NCBI GenBank assembly: GCA_015494585.1
Contig: WGAY01000042.1
Span: forward strand, 1 to 48,029
Origin: Candidatus Omnitrophota bacterium
GTDB lineage: Bacteria > Omnitrophota > Gorgyraeia > S143-82
Length of the DNA stretch: 48,029 nt
Direction: 5' to 3'
Shown: piece after piece, positions 16,123 through 25,280 of the stretch
How the letters are laid out: every line of letters starts with the position of its first letter
Numbering within the stretch: the stretch's first letter is position 1
Program-made: the position numbers and the translations under genes
Notes under the pieces: model-generated
The model's database searches: none
Told to the model about the DNA's origin: nothing
What the model saw: the letters and a program-made list of their open reading frames with translations, nothing else

Positions 16123-16761
16123 TTAAGTGCCCTCTATAAATCTTACCTTATCTATATAGATAGTACCCTTTGGGATAGAAACATTCCATTTATCAACGAT
16201 AAAACCTATCCTCTCTACATTATTCCACGACGTTATTTTAGGGACTTGATCAAGAGGTATTACAATCTCTTTCCAACCAGAATCTATTGAAGGTATCCCT
16301 ATTTCTCCTATTTCCCTGAAATTATTAACAAACTCCAGGCGTATACTATGATTCTTGCCAGAAGAAAAACGTACATCAAAGGCCAAGGCCTTAAATTTGG
16401 ATACATCCGCGCCTTTAAGAGAAAGATAATACTTCACAACTCCATTTGCCTGAGGATCAGAGAAATCAAAAGAAATCGCAACAGGCATCTTGTCGGATGC
16501 TACCAATAAAGATTCATTTGAAGCCTTGTCATGAAGCGGTGTGCCAGAATTATACAACATCCCACTCTTCCAACCCAGGATTAGTAGCAGAATCAAAACA
16601 ATATTTATCCCCAAAAGCAAGAGGTTAATATTAAAATATCTACCCACTATAGCTAATATCCTATTCCTCTCCAAAGGTCTTTGCTCTTTGTTAGTAAAAT
16701 AGGTGCGTGCTATTATATCAGCCACCCTTTTATTACCCATTGTATTTTTTTTATAACACAT
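16123..16761 (-). CDS. Membrane-anchored beta-sandwich protein (CBM11/CIA30-like fold), unknown role
   Basis: About 212 residues: a charged cytoplasmic N-terminus (~40 residues), one TM (~45-65, LLLLGINIVLILLLILGW) and an extracytoplasmic domain (~90-210). That domain has the galactose-binding-like pattern KALAFDVRFSSG, SGWKEIVIPLDQVPKI, and GTIYIDKVRF at the end, seen in CBM11- and CIA30-type domains. No enzyme motif is visible. The start is ambiguous: GTG 16767, ATG 16761 or ATG 16740; 16761 is chosen because AGGTGG lies just upstream. It is 28 bases upstream of the ParA-glycogen-binding gene, so two neighbours carry carbohydrate-binding-like folds. Confidence 0.6.
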   Translation of the reverse strand: MCYKKNTMGNKRVADIIARTYFTNKEQRPLERNRILAIVGRYFNINLLLLGINIVLILLLILGWKSGMLYNSGTPLHDKASNESLLVASDKMPVAISFDFSDPQANGVVKYYLSLKGADVSKFKALAFDVRFSSGKNHSIRLEFVNNFREIGEIGIPSIDSGWKEIVIPLDQVPKITSWNNVERIGFIVDKWNVSIPKGTIYIDKVRFIEGT

Positions 16762-16842
16762 AACCACCTAAGAGTCAATGGATTATATTTCAAATTGGAC
16801 CTTTATCATCAAAAAATCTAGCATCCTAATTGTCATAAAAGA

Positions 16843-18756
16843 TTAGGCCATTACCAACTCACGATAACCATCCCGTGGCAATTCGTCGATAAAGGAACTG
16901 TTCCGCGAAAAATAACCATTGAATCGATAGTCAAAACCAACTGACGGAGCAGTAATTATAAGATGTTTCTTAGCACGCGTCAAGGCAACATAAAACAGCC
17001 TGCGTTCTTCCTCAATGCCGCTATCTATCTTGAGGCTCTTTGAATGTGGAAACTGGCCATCCACAACTCCCATCACAAAGACGACCTGCCATTCAAGACC
17101 TTTGGCCTGATGGATAGTTGAAAGGACAATGCAATTCCTTTCTTCCAAAGAAAAACCCTTTCTAAAATTTTCAGTTATACCTATATCCGAAAACAAGGCC
17201 TCCAAGTCAGAGTAGCCTTTCAAGAACTCTAGAAGATAGATCAGATCCTCCTGGCGTTCTACATAGTCATCAAAATTGTCTCTTAGATAATCCCAATAAC
17301 CATTTTCGAGTACATATCTACAGGCATCATATAGTGATAGGTCTCTAATGCTGCAAAACATATCCTTTATCCTATCCACTGCCTTCTGTGCCTTCTTTGA
17401 CAAAGATCCAAATTTAACTGCCTCTATCTCAAAGATATCCCGGCCGCTAAAGGCCAAAAATAATTTCCTAGCAGTCTGTGGCCCTATCCCTGGATACATA
17501 CACAAAAGCCTTTGCCATGCAACTGCATCTTTAGGGTTGTACAATACCCTTAAATAGGCTAGGACATCCTTTATATGGGCCTGTTCAAAGAAACGAATCC
17601 CGCCCCGCATAATATAATCCAGACCCCTATGGGCAAGGGACAGCTCCAGTTTTGCAGAATGATAACTTGCCCTAAACAAAACAGCTATCTCGCTCGCAGG
17701 CACACCCTCATCCAAAAACAATTCTATCTGCTCGGCAATAAATCTAGCCTCATCCTCGGCAGATCCAAATCTAACCACCAGAGGATCCTCCCCCCTATCC
17801 TCAAAAACAGCCATTAATTGTTTCTGAAATCCGCGAACATTGTTTTCTATAGATGCATTTGCTAGATATACCACCTCAGGTGTAGAACGGTAATTTTTAT
17901 TCAAATAAAAGACCTTCGCATTCGGATACCTTTGGGGGAACGAAAGGATATTTTCAACCGTCGCTCCTCTAAAGGAGTAGATACTCTGTGCATCATCTCC
18001 TACTACAAGCAAATTGTTATGTGCAGAAGCAAGATAATCCACAATGCAGGCCTGCAACTTACTTGTGTCCTGATATTCATCTACCAATATATATCTAAAT
18101 TTCTCTCCATAGAAACAACGAATATCTGAAAAATCCCTTAACAATCTATAAGTCAGAAGCAATAAGTCATCAAAATCAACCAACCCAGCCTCTTTTTTCC
18201 TCTCGTAATAGAGGGAAAAGACATCCTTTATTGGATAGAAAAACTGAGCATACTCTTCAAAATCATTTCTCAGTATATCCTCCCAGGGAACCAGTGTATT
18301 GGCAGAGATACCTTTAAGATAAGAAAAAAATCCTGCATTCGGAAATGACTTTAGCTTATCTTTGTTTACATCCCTGATGCACTGGGCAAGAATGGCCTTA
18401 GTATCTTCGTCATCTATTATTACGTAATTTTGGGGATAACCCAAACGGGGAGCAAACTTTCTCAATATTCTATTGCATATATGATGAAACGTTCCACCCC
18501 ATATACTACTAGTAGAAAAATTAGAACCAAGCAGCTCATTTACTCTTGAAAGCATCTCTTTAGCGGCCTTAATGGTAAAGGTAAGCAAAAGTATCTCCGA
18601 AGGCTGAACACCCTTTCTTTCCAATAGATAGGCAACCCTATAAACAAGGGTACGTGTCTTGCCACTGCCTGCTCCGGCCAGGACAAGTGCATAGCCATCA
18701 GATTCAAAGACAACCTTAAGTTGTTCGTCATTTAGACTTGTTTCGTAATCTATCAT
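16843..18756 (-). CDS. UvrD/PcrA/Rep-like superfamily 1 DNA helicase
   Basis: A 637-residue SF1A helicase, somewhat shorter than UvrD (~720). Motif I is AGAGSGKTRT (~26-35), motif Ia is LLLTFTIKAAKEM, motif II is VDEYQDTS (~223-230), motif III is VVGDDAQSIYSFRGA, motif IV region FYLNKNYRST, motif V is VVLSTIHQAKGLEWQVVFV-like (~555-572), and motif VI is EEERRLFYVALTRAKKHL (~588-605). It unwinds DNA 3' to 5' in repair and replication restart. The C-terminus ends soon after motif VI, so the Tudor-like extension of UvrD/PcrA that contacts UvrB or RNA polymerase is absent. Upstream lies a 112-base gap after queH with no convincing promoter, so it could be the tail of the long upstream operon or have its own start. 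Confidence 0.93.
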   Translation of the reverse strand: MIDYETSLNDEQLKVVFESDGYALVLAGAGSGKTRTLVYRVAYLLERKGVQPSEILLLTFTIKAAKEMLSRVNELLGSNFSTSSIWGGTFHHICNRILRKFAPRLGYPQNYVIIDDEDTKAILAQCIRDVNKDKLKSFPNAGFFSYLKGISANTLVPWEDILRNDFEEYAQFFYPIKDVFSLYYERKKEAGLVDFDDLLLLTYRLLRDFSDIRCFYGEKFRYILVDEYQDTSKLQACIVDYLASAHNNLLVVGDDAQSIYSFRGATVENILSFPQRYPNAKVFYLNKNYRSTPEVVYLANASIENNVRGFQKQLMAVFEDRGEDPLVVRFGSAEDEARFIAEQIELFLDEGVPASEIAVLFRASYHSAKLELSLAHRGLDYIMRGGIRFFEQAHIKDVLAYLRVLYNPKDAVAWQRLLCMYPGIGPQTARKLFLAFSGRDIFEIEAVKFGSLSKKAQKAVDRIKDMFCSIRDLSLYDACRYVLENGYWDYLRDNFDDYVERQEDLIYLLEFLKGYSDLEALFSDIGITENFRKGFSLEERNCIVLSTIHQAKGLEWQVVFVMGVVDGQFPHSKSLKIDSGIEEERRLFYVALTRAKKHLIITAPSVGFDYRFNGYFSRNSSFIDELPRDGYRELVMA

Positions 18757-18869
18757 AATAGTAAGTCATTCTTTTCGTTGCCTTCAATTGCCCAACCTTT
18801 TTATCAAGCATGGGAAAAGGAGTATAGAGAGACCATACAATATTCTCGACGAAAAGTCCAGAAGATTAA

Positions 18870-19448
18870 TCAAATCCAGATTTTTTCATACTTGCCTCTC
18901 CTAAACAGGGCCCTTGCTCGCGCTGAAAAGGAATAGATGCAACCACACCACCTCTGCCTATACATCCCCAATCTCTTTGCCTCCTGATGGGCCCAGTCAA
19001 ATCCATCCCTAAAATCAAATGCCAGGTAAGATATTCCAACATCTCTAGCTATATCCTTCCCCAAACGGTTGATTTCCTGAGGATCCTGGTAGCGACTCAC
19101 CAACAGGGTAGTGGTAAAGTTCTTTATACCCAATTCGTGCGCCTTTTTTGCAGTATTTTCTAATCTTATGGCCCAGCATAAACTACACCTACTGGGCGAA
19201 TCAACTAACCTATCCCCCATGATTGAGAAAAAATCACTGGATGGAGAAGCATCATATACAAACTCAATCCCTTTATCAGAGCAATATCTCTCTAACTCCC
19301 TAAATCTAATCACCCTCTCCATCACTGGATAGATATTGGGATTATACCAATAACTCACCACATCATAACCCATATCAACAAGTCTGCGGTACGGATATAG
19401 CAAACATGGTGCGCAACAAGTATGAAGCAAGATCCTTTTGTCTTCCAT
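18870..19448 (-). CDS. queH: Epoxyqueuosine reductase QueH
   Basis: A 192-residue QueH (DUF208) protein that reduces epoxyqueuosine to queuosine in tRNA, the last step of the pathway. Diagnostic cysteines are all present: HTCCAPC near the N-terminus, SRCSLCWAIR (~85) and RWCGCIYS (~165), which together hold the 4Fe-4S cluster and the adjacent metal. ATG 19448 is chosen, 5 bases after the nth stop; an ATG eight codons earlier would lie inside nth. The gene ends a ten-gene operon. No other queuosine genes are in the window. Confidence 0.93.
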   Translation of the reverse strand: MEDKRILLHTCCAPCLLYPYRRLVDMGYDVVSYWYNPNIYPVMERVIRFRELERYCSDKGIEFVYDASPSSDFFSIMGDRLVDSPSRCSLCWAIRLENTAKKAHELGIKNFTTTLLVSRYQDPQEINRLGKDIARDVGISYLAFDFRDGFDWAHQEAKRLGMYRQRWCGCIYSFSARARALFRRGKYEKIWI

Positions 19449-19453
19449 TACAC

Positions 19454-20077
19454 CTATATCCTCTTTGCGCATAATCCATCTATAGGGCAGCGATCACAGC
19501 CAGGATTGCGTGCCTTGCATAAATACCTGCCGTGGAGAATAAGATAATTCGACATGCTACTCCATATCCGTTTAGGCCAGATTTTCATTAAATCCTTTTC
19601 TATTATCAAAGGCGATTGTTTATCAGAGAAGCCTATCCTATAGGAAAGTCGTCTTACATGGGTATCAACGGTAATTGCTGGCCGTCCAAACAATACAGAC
19701 AAAATAACATTGGCACTTTTGCGACCAACTCCTGGAAGAGATATCAGGGCCTTATAATCCGCAGGAATTCGCCCCCCAAAATCCTTACAGATAATCTTCG
19801 AGCTGGAAATTATATTTCGTGCCTTTGTCCTGAAAAGACCTATCTCACGTATAATCTCTTCTACCTCTGCCAGGGATGCCTCTGCCAAAGTGCAGGCATC
19901 AGGAAACTTAGAGAAAAGGACAGGCGTTACCATATTCACCTTCTTGTCCGTGGTCTGAGCAGATAGTATCACAGCGATGAGAAGCTCGAAATCTGAATGG
20001 TAAACCAGCTCTATCCGTGGCTTTCCATAATGTCTTGCTAGTCTACTGTGTATGGCTAATACCTTTTTCTTCTCCAT
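19454..20077 (-). CDS. nth: Endonuclease III (DNA glycosylase/AP lyase)
   Basis: A 207-residue protein of normal length. It has the HhH-GPD fold with hairpin LPGVGRKSANVIL (catalytic Lys), VDTHVRRLSYRIG (catalytic Asp) and the C-terminal 4Fe-4S loop CKARNPGCDRCPIDGLC (C-x6-C-x2-C-x5-C). It removes oxidised pyrimidines and nicks the strand in base-excision repair. ATG 20077 is preferred over TTG 20080. It starts 4 bases after the coaX stop and is followed by queH with a 5-base gap. Confidence 0.95.
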   Translation of the reverse strand: MEKKKVLAIHSRLARHYGKPRIELVYHSDFELLIAVILSAQTTDKKVNMVTPVLFSKFPDACTLAEASLAEVEEIIREIGLFRTKARNIISSSKIICKDFGGRIPADYKALISLPGVGRKSANVILSVLFGRPAITVDTHVRRLSYRIGFSDKQSPLIIEKDLMKIWPKRIWSSMSNYLILHGRYLCKARNPGCDRCPIDGLCAKRI

Positions 20078-20081
20078 CAAT

Positions 20082-20741
20082 CTAAATTAGATATTCTACT
20101 ATACAAGACATTCCCAACAACACCAAATCCCTTTCCAAAACATACTCCTTCTTTAGATAGCAAAGTAGGCCCTCTAGAAGACAGGCATCTCCACCTGTCA
20201 AGACAACAGACAAATTATCTCCTTTTATAAAGTCGAACATCCGAGTAATCGCAAAGTTTACTGCCCTATCTGTAGATATGGCATAATCAATTCCATCCAC
20301 AGCCTCATAAAAAACATCCCGGCCTAAGACAGCCCTTGCCAAATCGAACAAGCCCCTAATCCCAGGGAAAATCGCCCCTCCGCAATGAACCCCATCGCGA
20401 ACAATATCAATCGTAACAAAACTTCCCGCATCCACAATATAGGTATTCTTAAACCCCAGAATCTCAACCGAAGCCATACAGGCAAGGAGTCGATCTACTC
20501 CTAACAAAGATAGATCATACCTTGAAGGAAAAGGGATATCACTAGCAGAGATAAATTCAAAATTCCTTTGCCCCTTAAGTCTTTTTTGGACTTCGCCATC
20601 AACACAAGAGACAATAGCAACCTCCTCAGGTAACACCTTCGTAAAATCCTGCACAGGAAGCGAAACAACGTTCTCTATTCTAGCCTTTGAGACATATCTA
20701 GCATACTTTACCCTGGTGTGACCTATATCTATCAACAACAT
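20082..20741 (-). CDS. coaX: Type III pantothenate kinase (CoaX), divergent
   Basis: A 219-residue ASKHA-fold kinase, short for the family (usually ~255). Recognisable motifs: N-terminal LLIDIGHTRVKYA (family DxGNT), LLGVDRLLACMA (GxDR), VDAGSFVTIDIV (family DxGTATT) and GGAIFPGIRGLFDLARA. It phosphorylates pantothenate, the first step of CoA synthesis. Two positions depart from consensus: Asn to His in the phosphate-1 loop, and GTA to GSF in the second motif. Activity is therefore likely but not certain. The gene sits between the pseudopilin and nth in one operon. Confidence 0.85.
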   Translation of the reverse strand: MLLIDIGHTRVKYARYVSKARIENVVSLPVQDFTKVLPEEVAIVSCVDGEVQKRLKGQRNFEFISASDIPFPSRYDLSLLGVDRLLACMASVEILGFKNTYIVDAGSFVTIDIVRDGVHCGGAIFPGIRGLFDLARAVLGRDVFYEAVDGIDYAISTDRAVNFAITRMFDFIKGDNLSVVLTGGDACLLEGLLCYLKKEYVLERDLVLLGMSCIVEYLI

Positions 20742-20766
20742 GAGATTGGTTTGATTTTAGTGCGGA

Positions 20767-21168
20767 TCAATAGGTGCACGTATTCTCTATCTCTCCATTC
20801 CAGCCTATACCTATGGTATATAGCCCATAGACAGCCACAACATTTATCCTCTCAGCATAGCAAACATCAACAATATTGGTATTACCACTGTTACCAAGGT
20901 GAAATCTAAAAAATCTCGGTGATGTACCGGGGTCCTGGACATCTAGGGAATTCCAATCTGCATCTGAAGAAACAAGGGTTGCGTGTTCCGCATAGTACCT
21001 AATAATCGAGCGTCTTATATGTCCAAGCAGGCGTATCGCCTCCACCTGCCTGCCCCTCTCCATCAGCTTCGTATAGACCCCCTGGGCCAGAGAGGCCATT
21101 ATAGCTATAATAATAATAACCATTACCATCTCAAGCAAAGTAAAGGCCTCAAGCCCCTTCGACTGCAT
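20767..21168 (-). CDS. Type II secretion/type IV pilus pseudopilin
   Basis: A 133-residue prepilin-like protein. A short leader (MQSKGLEA) is followed by FTLLEMVMVIIIIAIMASLAQG, with Phe+1 and Glu+5 as in class III signal peptides, then a helical spine and a small globular domain with two cysteines near the C-terminus and one mid-domain (DVCYAER). The residue before the cleavage site is Ala rather than the usual Gly. ATG 21168 is used; GGAGAGG lies 8 bases upstream and the gene overlaps the end of dxs by 20 bases. It would be processed by a prepilin peptidase not found in this window. Its place inside a housekeeping operon, away from the pilus genes at both ends of the window, is unusual. Confidence 0.85.
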   Translation of the reverse strand: MQSKGLEAFTLLEMVMVIIIIAIMASLAQGVYTKLMERGRQVEAIRLLGHIRRSIIRYYAEHATLVSSDADWNSLDVQDPGTSPRFFRFHLGNSGNTNIVDVCYAERINVVAVYGLYTIGIGWNGEIENTCTY

Positions 21169-23005
21169 CAAATAGCCTCTCCTTTATCTGTTCATATCCC
21201 AACCCCACCTGACACAATAATTCTTCCCTGCTTCCATGGAGGATAAACTCATTTTCCACAGCAATACAGTCTACTTCAAAATGTCTCAATTCTGCTCGTA
21301 CAGCTTCCCCAAACCCTCCCCTAAGATACCCCTCCTCAAAGACAACAATCTTCTCTACGCCTTCGGCAGCAGATATTAGCCAATCGATATTCATTGGTGC
21401 TAAAAATAAGACATCTACCACCCGTACTGGTAGGTCGTTCTCCTTAACTATGTTGTACACATCATAAACAAGCGGCCCCACACAGAAGGCAGCCACCTTT
21501 GCTCCATCTCTATCATAAACGATTTGTCCTGTATGCTCAACAATAGAATGAATAGGACTAATCTCATCAGGTGGCAATTCTGCCCGTGGATAGCGCAGGG
21601 CTACAGGTACCTTATCTCTCCTTGCCTTCTCTATCGCCCACCTGAAACAGCTATGCATCATCGTCTCATCTCGAGGAGCCAGAAGCTGCATCTTCGGTAT
21701 AGGCCGAAGATAACAGATATCGAGCAACCCGTGATGCATTATCCCATCCCGTCCCACTAGGCCTGCCCTATCGATAGCAAAGACCACACCAACATCCTGA
21801 AGCGCTACGTCATTTACCATTTGGTCATATGATCTCTGCAAAAAGGTAGAGTAGATAGCAACCACTGGAATCTTGCCCGCACGCGCAAGACCAGCTGAAA
21901 AAGTAACCGCATGTTCCTCTGCTATGCCCACATCAAAGACCCTCTCCGGAAATCTCTCACGCAAGGGACGCAGTCCTGTTCCATCTAGCATTGCGGCAGT
22001 AATGGCCACAACATCTTTATCCTTCTTGAATATCTCGAGCATCACATCTGAAAAGGCGTTAGTAAACGTTTTGCCTCCTCTCTTCTCTACCTTGCCGGTA
22101 TCTATATCGAAATTGCCTATTCCATGGAACAATGTGGGCTGCTTTTCTGCAAATTTATATCCCTTGCCCTTCTGAGTAACCACATGCAGTAATTTAGGTC
22201 CTGGCAGGGGCCTTATTCTCTTTAAGGTCTGTATCAACAGATCAATATTATGCCCATCGATCGGACCAAAATACCTAAATCCCAGCTCCTCGAAGAGCCA
22301 TCCAGGGATAATCAATCCCTTCAGGGCCTCCTCTAGCCTCGCCCCTATCCTGGCAATGCTCTTTCCAGCCGGCAATCTTAACAAGGCATCTCTAATCTTA
22401 TTATGTATGCGATTGTATGCATCGGCTGATATTATGCGATTGACATAATTGCTCAAAGCACCTTGGACAGGAGAAATAGCCATATTATTGCTGTTGAGTA
22501 TGACTAATATATCCGTACCGCTATGACCAGCGTGATTAAGGGCCTCAAAACACATCCCACCACTCAAGGAACCATCTCCGATAATTGCCAGGACATTGTA
22601 GTCATCCCCATTTAAGTCCCTGGCAACTGCCATACCCATGGCAAGAGAGACAGCGGTTGAGCTGTGTCCCACCGTAAAAGGATCATACTCAGATTCAAAA
22701 TGGGAAGGGAAACCGCTTATCCCACCGTAACAGCGCAGTGTATCAAAGTTCCTGGCCCTACCAGTAAGCAGCTTATGTGCATAGGCCTGATGCCCTACAT
22801 CCCATATTATCTTGTCTTTAGGTGCATCATAGACATAGTGGATAGAAACCGCCAGCTCTACTGCCCCTAAAGAAGAGGCAAGATGCCCACCCCTCTTCGA
22901 GACAATCGATATTATCCTCTCCCTTATATCCTGGCACAGGTTACTAAGTTGCTCTATATCTAAGGGCTTTATATCTTTAGGAGAAACTATCTCATCAATC
23001 CTCAT
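21149..23005 (-). CDS. dxs: 1-deoxy-D-xylulose-5-phosphate synthase
   Basis: A 618-residue thiamine-diphosphate enzyme, first step of the MEP isoprenoid pathway (pyruvate + glyceraldehyde-3-phosphate). Visible signatures: SSLGAVELAVSIHYVYDAPKDKIIWDVGHQAYAHK-type N-terminal block, the ThDP motif GDGSLSGGMCFEALNHAG (~145-162), IDGHNIDLL, and the transketolase C-domain EEHAVTFSAGLA and FAIDRAGLVGRDGIMHHG. ATG 23005 is chosen by comparison with the family N-terminus; a longer frame from 23038 lies inside xseB. It overlaps xseB by 11 bases and the pseudopilin by 20. Confidence 0.96.
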   Translation of the reverse strand: MRIDEIVSPKDIKPLDIEQLSNLCQDIRERIISIVSKRGGHLASSLGAVELAVSIHYVYDAPKDKIIWDVGHQAYAHKLLTGRARNFDTLRCYGGISGFPSHFESEYDPFTVGHSSTAVSLAMGMAVARDLNGDDYNVLAIIGDGSLSGGMCFEALNHAGHSGTDILVILNSNNMAISPVQGALSNYVNRIISADAYNRIHNKIRDALLRLPAGKSIARIGARLEEALKGLIIPGWLFEELGFRYFGPIDGHNIDLLIQTLKRIRPLPGPKLLHVVTQKGKGYKFAEKQPTLFHGIGNFDIDTGKVEKRGGKTFTNAFSDVMLEIFKKDKDVVAITAAMLDGTGLRPLRERFPERVFDVGIAEEHAVTFSAGLARAGKIPVVAIYSTFLQRSYDQMVNDVALQDVGVVFAIDRAGLVGRDGIMHHGLLDICYLRPIPKMQLLAPRDETMMHSCFRWAIEKARRDKVPVALRYPRAELPPDEISPIHSIVEHTGQIVYDRDGAKVAAFCVGPLVYDVYNIVKENDLPVRVVDVLFLAPMNIDWLISAAEGVEKIVVFEEGYLRGGFGEAVRAELRHFEVDCIAVENEFILHGSREELLCQVGLGYEQIKERLFDAVEGA

Positions 23006-23237
23006 CTGAAAGGAAATCCTTCTTGGTAAAACTACCATCTAGTTCCTTCACCAACACCTCTATTTTCCCCTGAAGGTCCTCCAGTCTCTTCATACAGAGA
23101 CGATACAGGCCTATCCCCTTCTCATAGAGCTTTAGGGAATCTTCCAACCCTACCTCCCCTGTCTCCAGTTCTTCAACTATCTTCTCTAATTCCTCCAAGG
23201 CCTGTTCAAAAGAGAGAGCCCTGTTCTCCTGCTTCAT
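22995..23237 (-). CDS. xseB: Exodeoxyribonuclease VII small subunit
   Basis: An 80-residue helical-hairpin protein with the family pattern SFEQALEELEKIVEELETGEVGLEDSLKLYEKG (~9-41; the motif is E-x2-L-x2-I-V-x2-L-E-x-G). It binds the large subunit XseA to form the ssDNA exonuclease. Its start lies 32 bases inside the xseA 3' end, so translation is coupled, and its own end overlaps dxs by 11 bases. Confidence 0.95.
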   Translation of the reverse strand: MKQENRALSFEQALEELEKIVEELETGEVGLEDSLKLYEKGIGLYRLCMKRLEDLQGKIEVLVKELDGSFTKKDFLSDED

Positions 23238-24504
23238 AGATCACCTTCTTTTTATTACCATCACGCTTACCCATCCTAATTACACGCGCATCCACTTCAC
23301 CATCAGAGAAGCGTACTGCAATATCTTCACCTGGTTTGGCCAAACTGACAGAAGAAATAAGCCTATTATCCCTCCTCCTGCGCACAATACTGTAACCGCG
23401 CAAAAGTGTCTTTAATGGACTTAATACCTCTAATTTACCAGCCAGAGATTTTAAGTGCAACCGAGTTTTTTCCTCACACCTCGAAATGGAATTATTGGCC
23501 CTTTCAATAAGAGAATCCAGAACCTGCATATATTCATTTATCCTGTACTGTGGTTCAAAAAATGCCCTGGACCTGCGTATAGACTCCAACCTATAGATGA
23601 GGCTTTCCCATTGGTGAGAAAGCCTGCGATATAATCTATGGCCAAGATTCTCTATTCTTCTAACAATCTCTCTCTTGTCAGGTACAGCCATCTCTGCACC
23701 AGCCGAAGGCGTAGGTGCCCGCCTGTCAGCGACCAAATCCGATATAGTGACATCTATCTCATGACCAACCGCACTGATGACAGGGATATAAGAATTACTT
23801 ATCGCCCGTGCTACAATCTCCTCATTAAATGCCCACAGATCCTCTATGCTGCCCCCTCCCCTGCCAACAATCAGGACATCTACCTCATTCCTGAAAAATT
23901 CATTAAAAATCATTATTGCCTTTGCTATCTCCTCAGCTGCCCCCTCTCCTTGCACCTTGACTGGATATATGAGGATACCCACTCCGTCAAACCTACGCTT
24001 AAGGACATTGATTATATCCCGCACTGCCGCGCCAGTGGGAGAGGTAATCACCCCAACAACCCTAGGAAGAAATGGTAACTCTTGCTTTCGACTCTCATCA
24101 AATAGGCCTTCTTTTTCTAGTTTTTCCTTCAATTGTCTAAAGGCAAGTTCCAGGGCCCCTACACCCTTTGGCACTATTTCTTCTACATATATCTGATAAC
24201 GGCCTTCCCTTTCGTAAATATCCACCCTTGCACGACATATTATATGCATACCATGTTCTAACTCAAACTTCATCCCCTCACGAGCTGAACGAAACATCAC
24301 CGCTGAAACAGAGGCCGATTCATCTTTTAACACAAAATACATATGCCCTGAAGAGTGGACTTTAACCCTAGAGGCTTCACCCTCTACCCAAATAGTATCC
24401 GGGAAACTCGAACGCAACGCCTGGCGAACAAGTAGATTAAGCTCAGAGACAGATACTGTTATCCCCTCTTTGCCACCTAATCCAAATAAATCAATTTCTT
24501 CCAT
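23206..24504 (-). CDS. xseA: Exodeoxyribonuclease VII large subunit
   Basis: A 432-residue protein: N-terminal OB fold (~14-110, ITVSVSELNLLVRQAL, VEGEASRVKVHSSGHMYFVLKD), catalytic domain with LPRVVGVITSPTGAAVRDIINVL (~147-169), DVLIVGRGGGSIEDLWAFNEE, SAVGHEIDVTISDLVADRRAPTPSAGAE-type block, and a coiled-coil C-terminal region. It is the nuclease subunit of exonuclease VII. It overlaps ymdB upstream by 28 bases and xseB downstream by 32 bases. Confidence 0.96.
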   Translation of the reverse strand: MEEIDLFGLGGKEGITVSVSELNLLVRQALRSSFPDTIWVEGEASRVKVHSSGHMYFVLKDESASVSAVMFRSAREGMKFELEHGMHIICRARVDIYEREGRYQIYVEEIVPKGVGALELAFRQLKEKLEKEGLFDESRKQELPFLPRVVGVITSPTGAAVRDIINVLKRRFDGVGILIYPVKVQGEGAAEEIAKAIMIFNEFFRNEVDVLIVGRGGGSIEDLWAFNEEIVARAISNSYIPVISAVGHEIDVTISDLVADRRAPTPSAGAEMAVPDKREIVRRIENLGHRLYRRLSHQWESLIYRLESIRRSRAFFEPQYRINEYMQVLDSLIERANNSISRCEEKTRLHLKSLAGKLEVLSPLKTLLRGYSIVRRRRDNRLISSVSLAKPGEDIAVRFSDGEVDARVIRMGKRDGNKKKVIYEAGEQGSLF

Positions 24505-25280
24505 TGTTCAATAGAACATACCCTTTTCGACTCTAAATCTATATCAACAACCACTCCATTGAATTCTATTGGGGGCTCGGCTACAGGAAATCTCTGAGGG
24601 ATTCCCGCAACATATTTTCGCACTACATTATCCACTACCCTGCCAAGCACAGAGTATTGGGGTCCCACCATACCCACATCCGTAATATAGGCTGTTCCTT
24701 TCGGTAGGAGTTTAGCATCAGCCGTAGGGACATGAGTATGTGTGCCAAGTACAGCTGCAACCCTACCATCAAGGTAATATCCCATTGCTATCTTTTCGCT
24801 GGTAGCCTCAGCGTGGAAATCGACCAGTACAATATCGGTCTTTCCTTCCAATTCAGATAAAACCTCATCTGCCTTGCGAAAAGGGCAATCTACCGGCTGC
24901 ATAAAGACCCGTCCCAACAGGTTCAAAACCGCCACCCTGACTCCCCTCGTCGCTGCCCATATTATGTAGCCCTTTCCAGGTGCACCCGGGGGATAGTTAG
25001 CAGGCCTTATTATAAACGGAAACTCATCTATACGCCTTATAAAGTCCCTCTGTTTCCATACATGGTCACCCGTAGTAACCACATCTACACCACTGCGCCA
25101 CAGCTCGTTGGCTATCTTAACTGTAATCCCTGAACCATTTGCAAGATTCTCTCCATTGACGATTACCATATCAAGGCCCAACTCCTCCCGCCAACCAATG
25201 GCATACTTGCGGAAGGCTTCTAATGAATCCTTCCCTACCATGTCTCCTAGAAAAAGTAAGCGAAAGGCATTACTTTGCAT
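24477..25280 (-). CDS. ymdB: YmdB-family metallophosphoesterase
   Basis: A 267-residue protein of the YmdB/TIGR00282 family (2',3'-cyclic nucleotide phosphodiesterase in Bacillus). Metal-site motifs: FLGDMVGKD (~12-18), [21 protein letters not shown] and [10 protein letters not shown]. Where the family commonly has GNH, this protein reads TGDHVWKQ, an Asn-to-Asp change at a likely metal or phosphate ligand. It follows rny directly, the same gene order as in Bacillus, and YmdB there influences RNase Y-linked processes. ATG 25280 is used in preference to TTG 25286; it overlaps the rny stop region. Confidence 0.93.
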   Translation of the reverse strand: MQSNAFRLLFLGDMVGKDSLEAFRKYAIGWREELGLDMVIVNGENLANGSGITVKIANELWRSGVDVVTTGDHVWKQRDFIRRIDEFPFIIRPANYPPGAPGKGYIIWAATRGVRVAVLNLLGRVFMQPVDCPFRKADEVLSELEGKTDIVLVDFHAEATSEKIAMGYYLDGRVAAVLGTHTHVPTADAKLLPKGTAYITDVGMVGPQYSVLGRVVDNVVRKYVAGIPQRFPVAEPPIEFNGVVVDIDLESKRVCSIEQWKKLIYLD

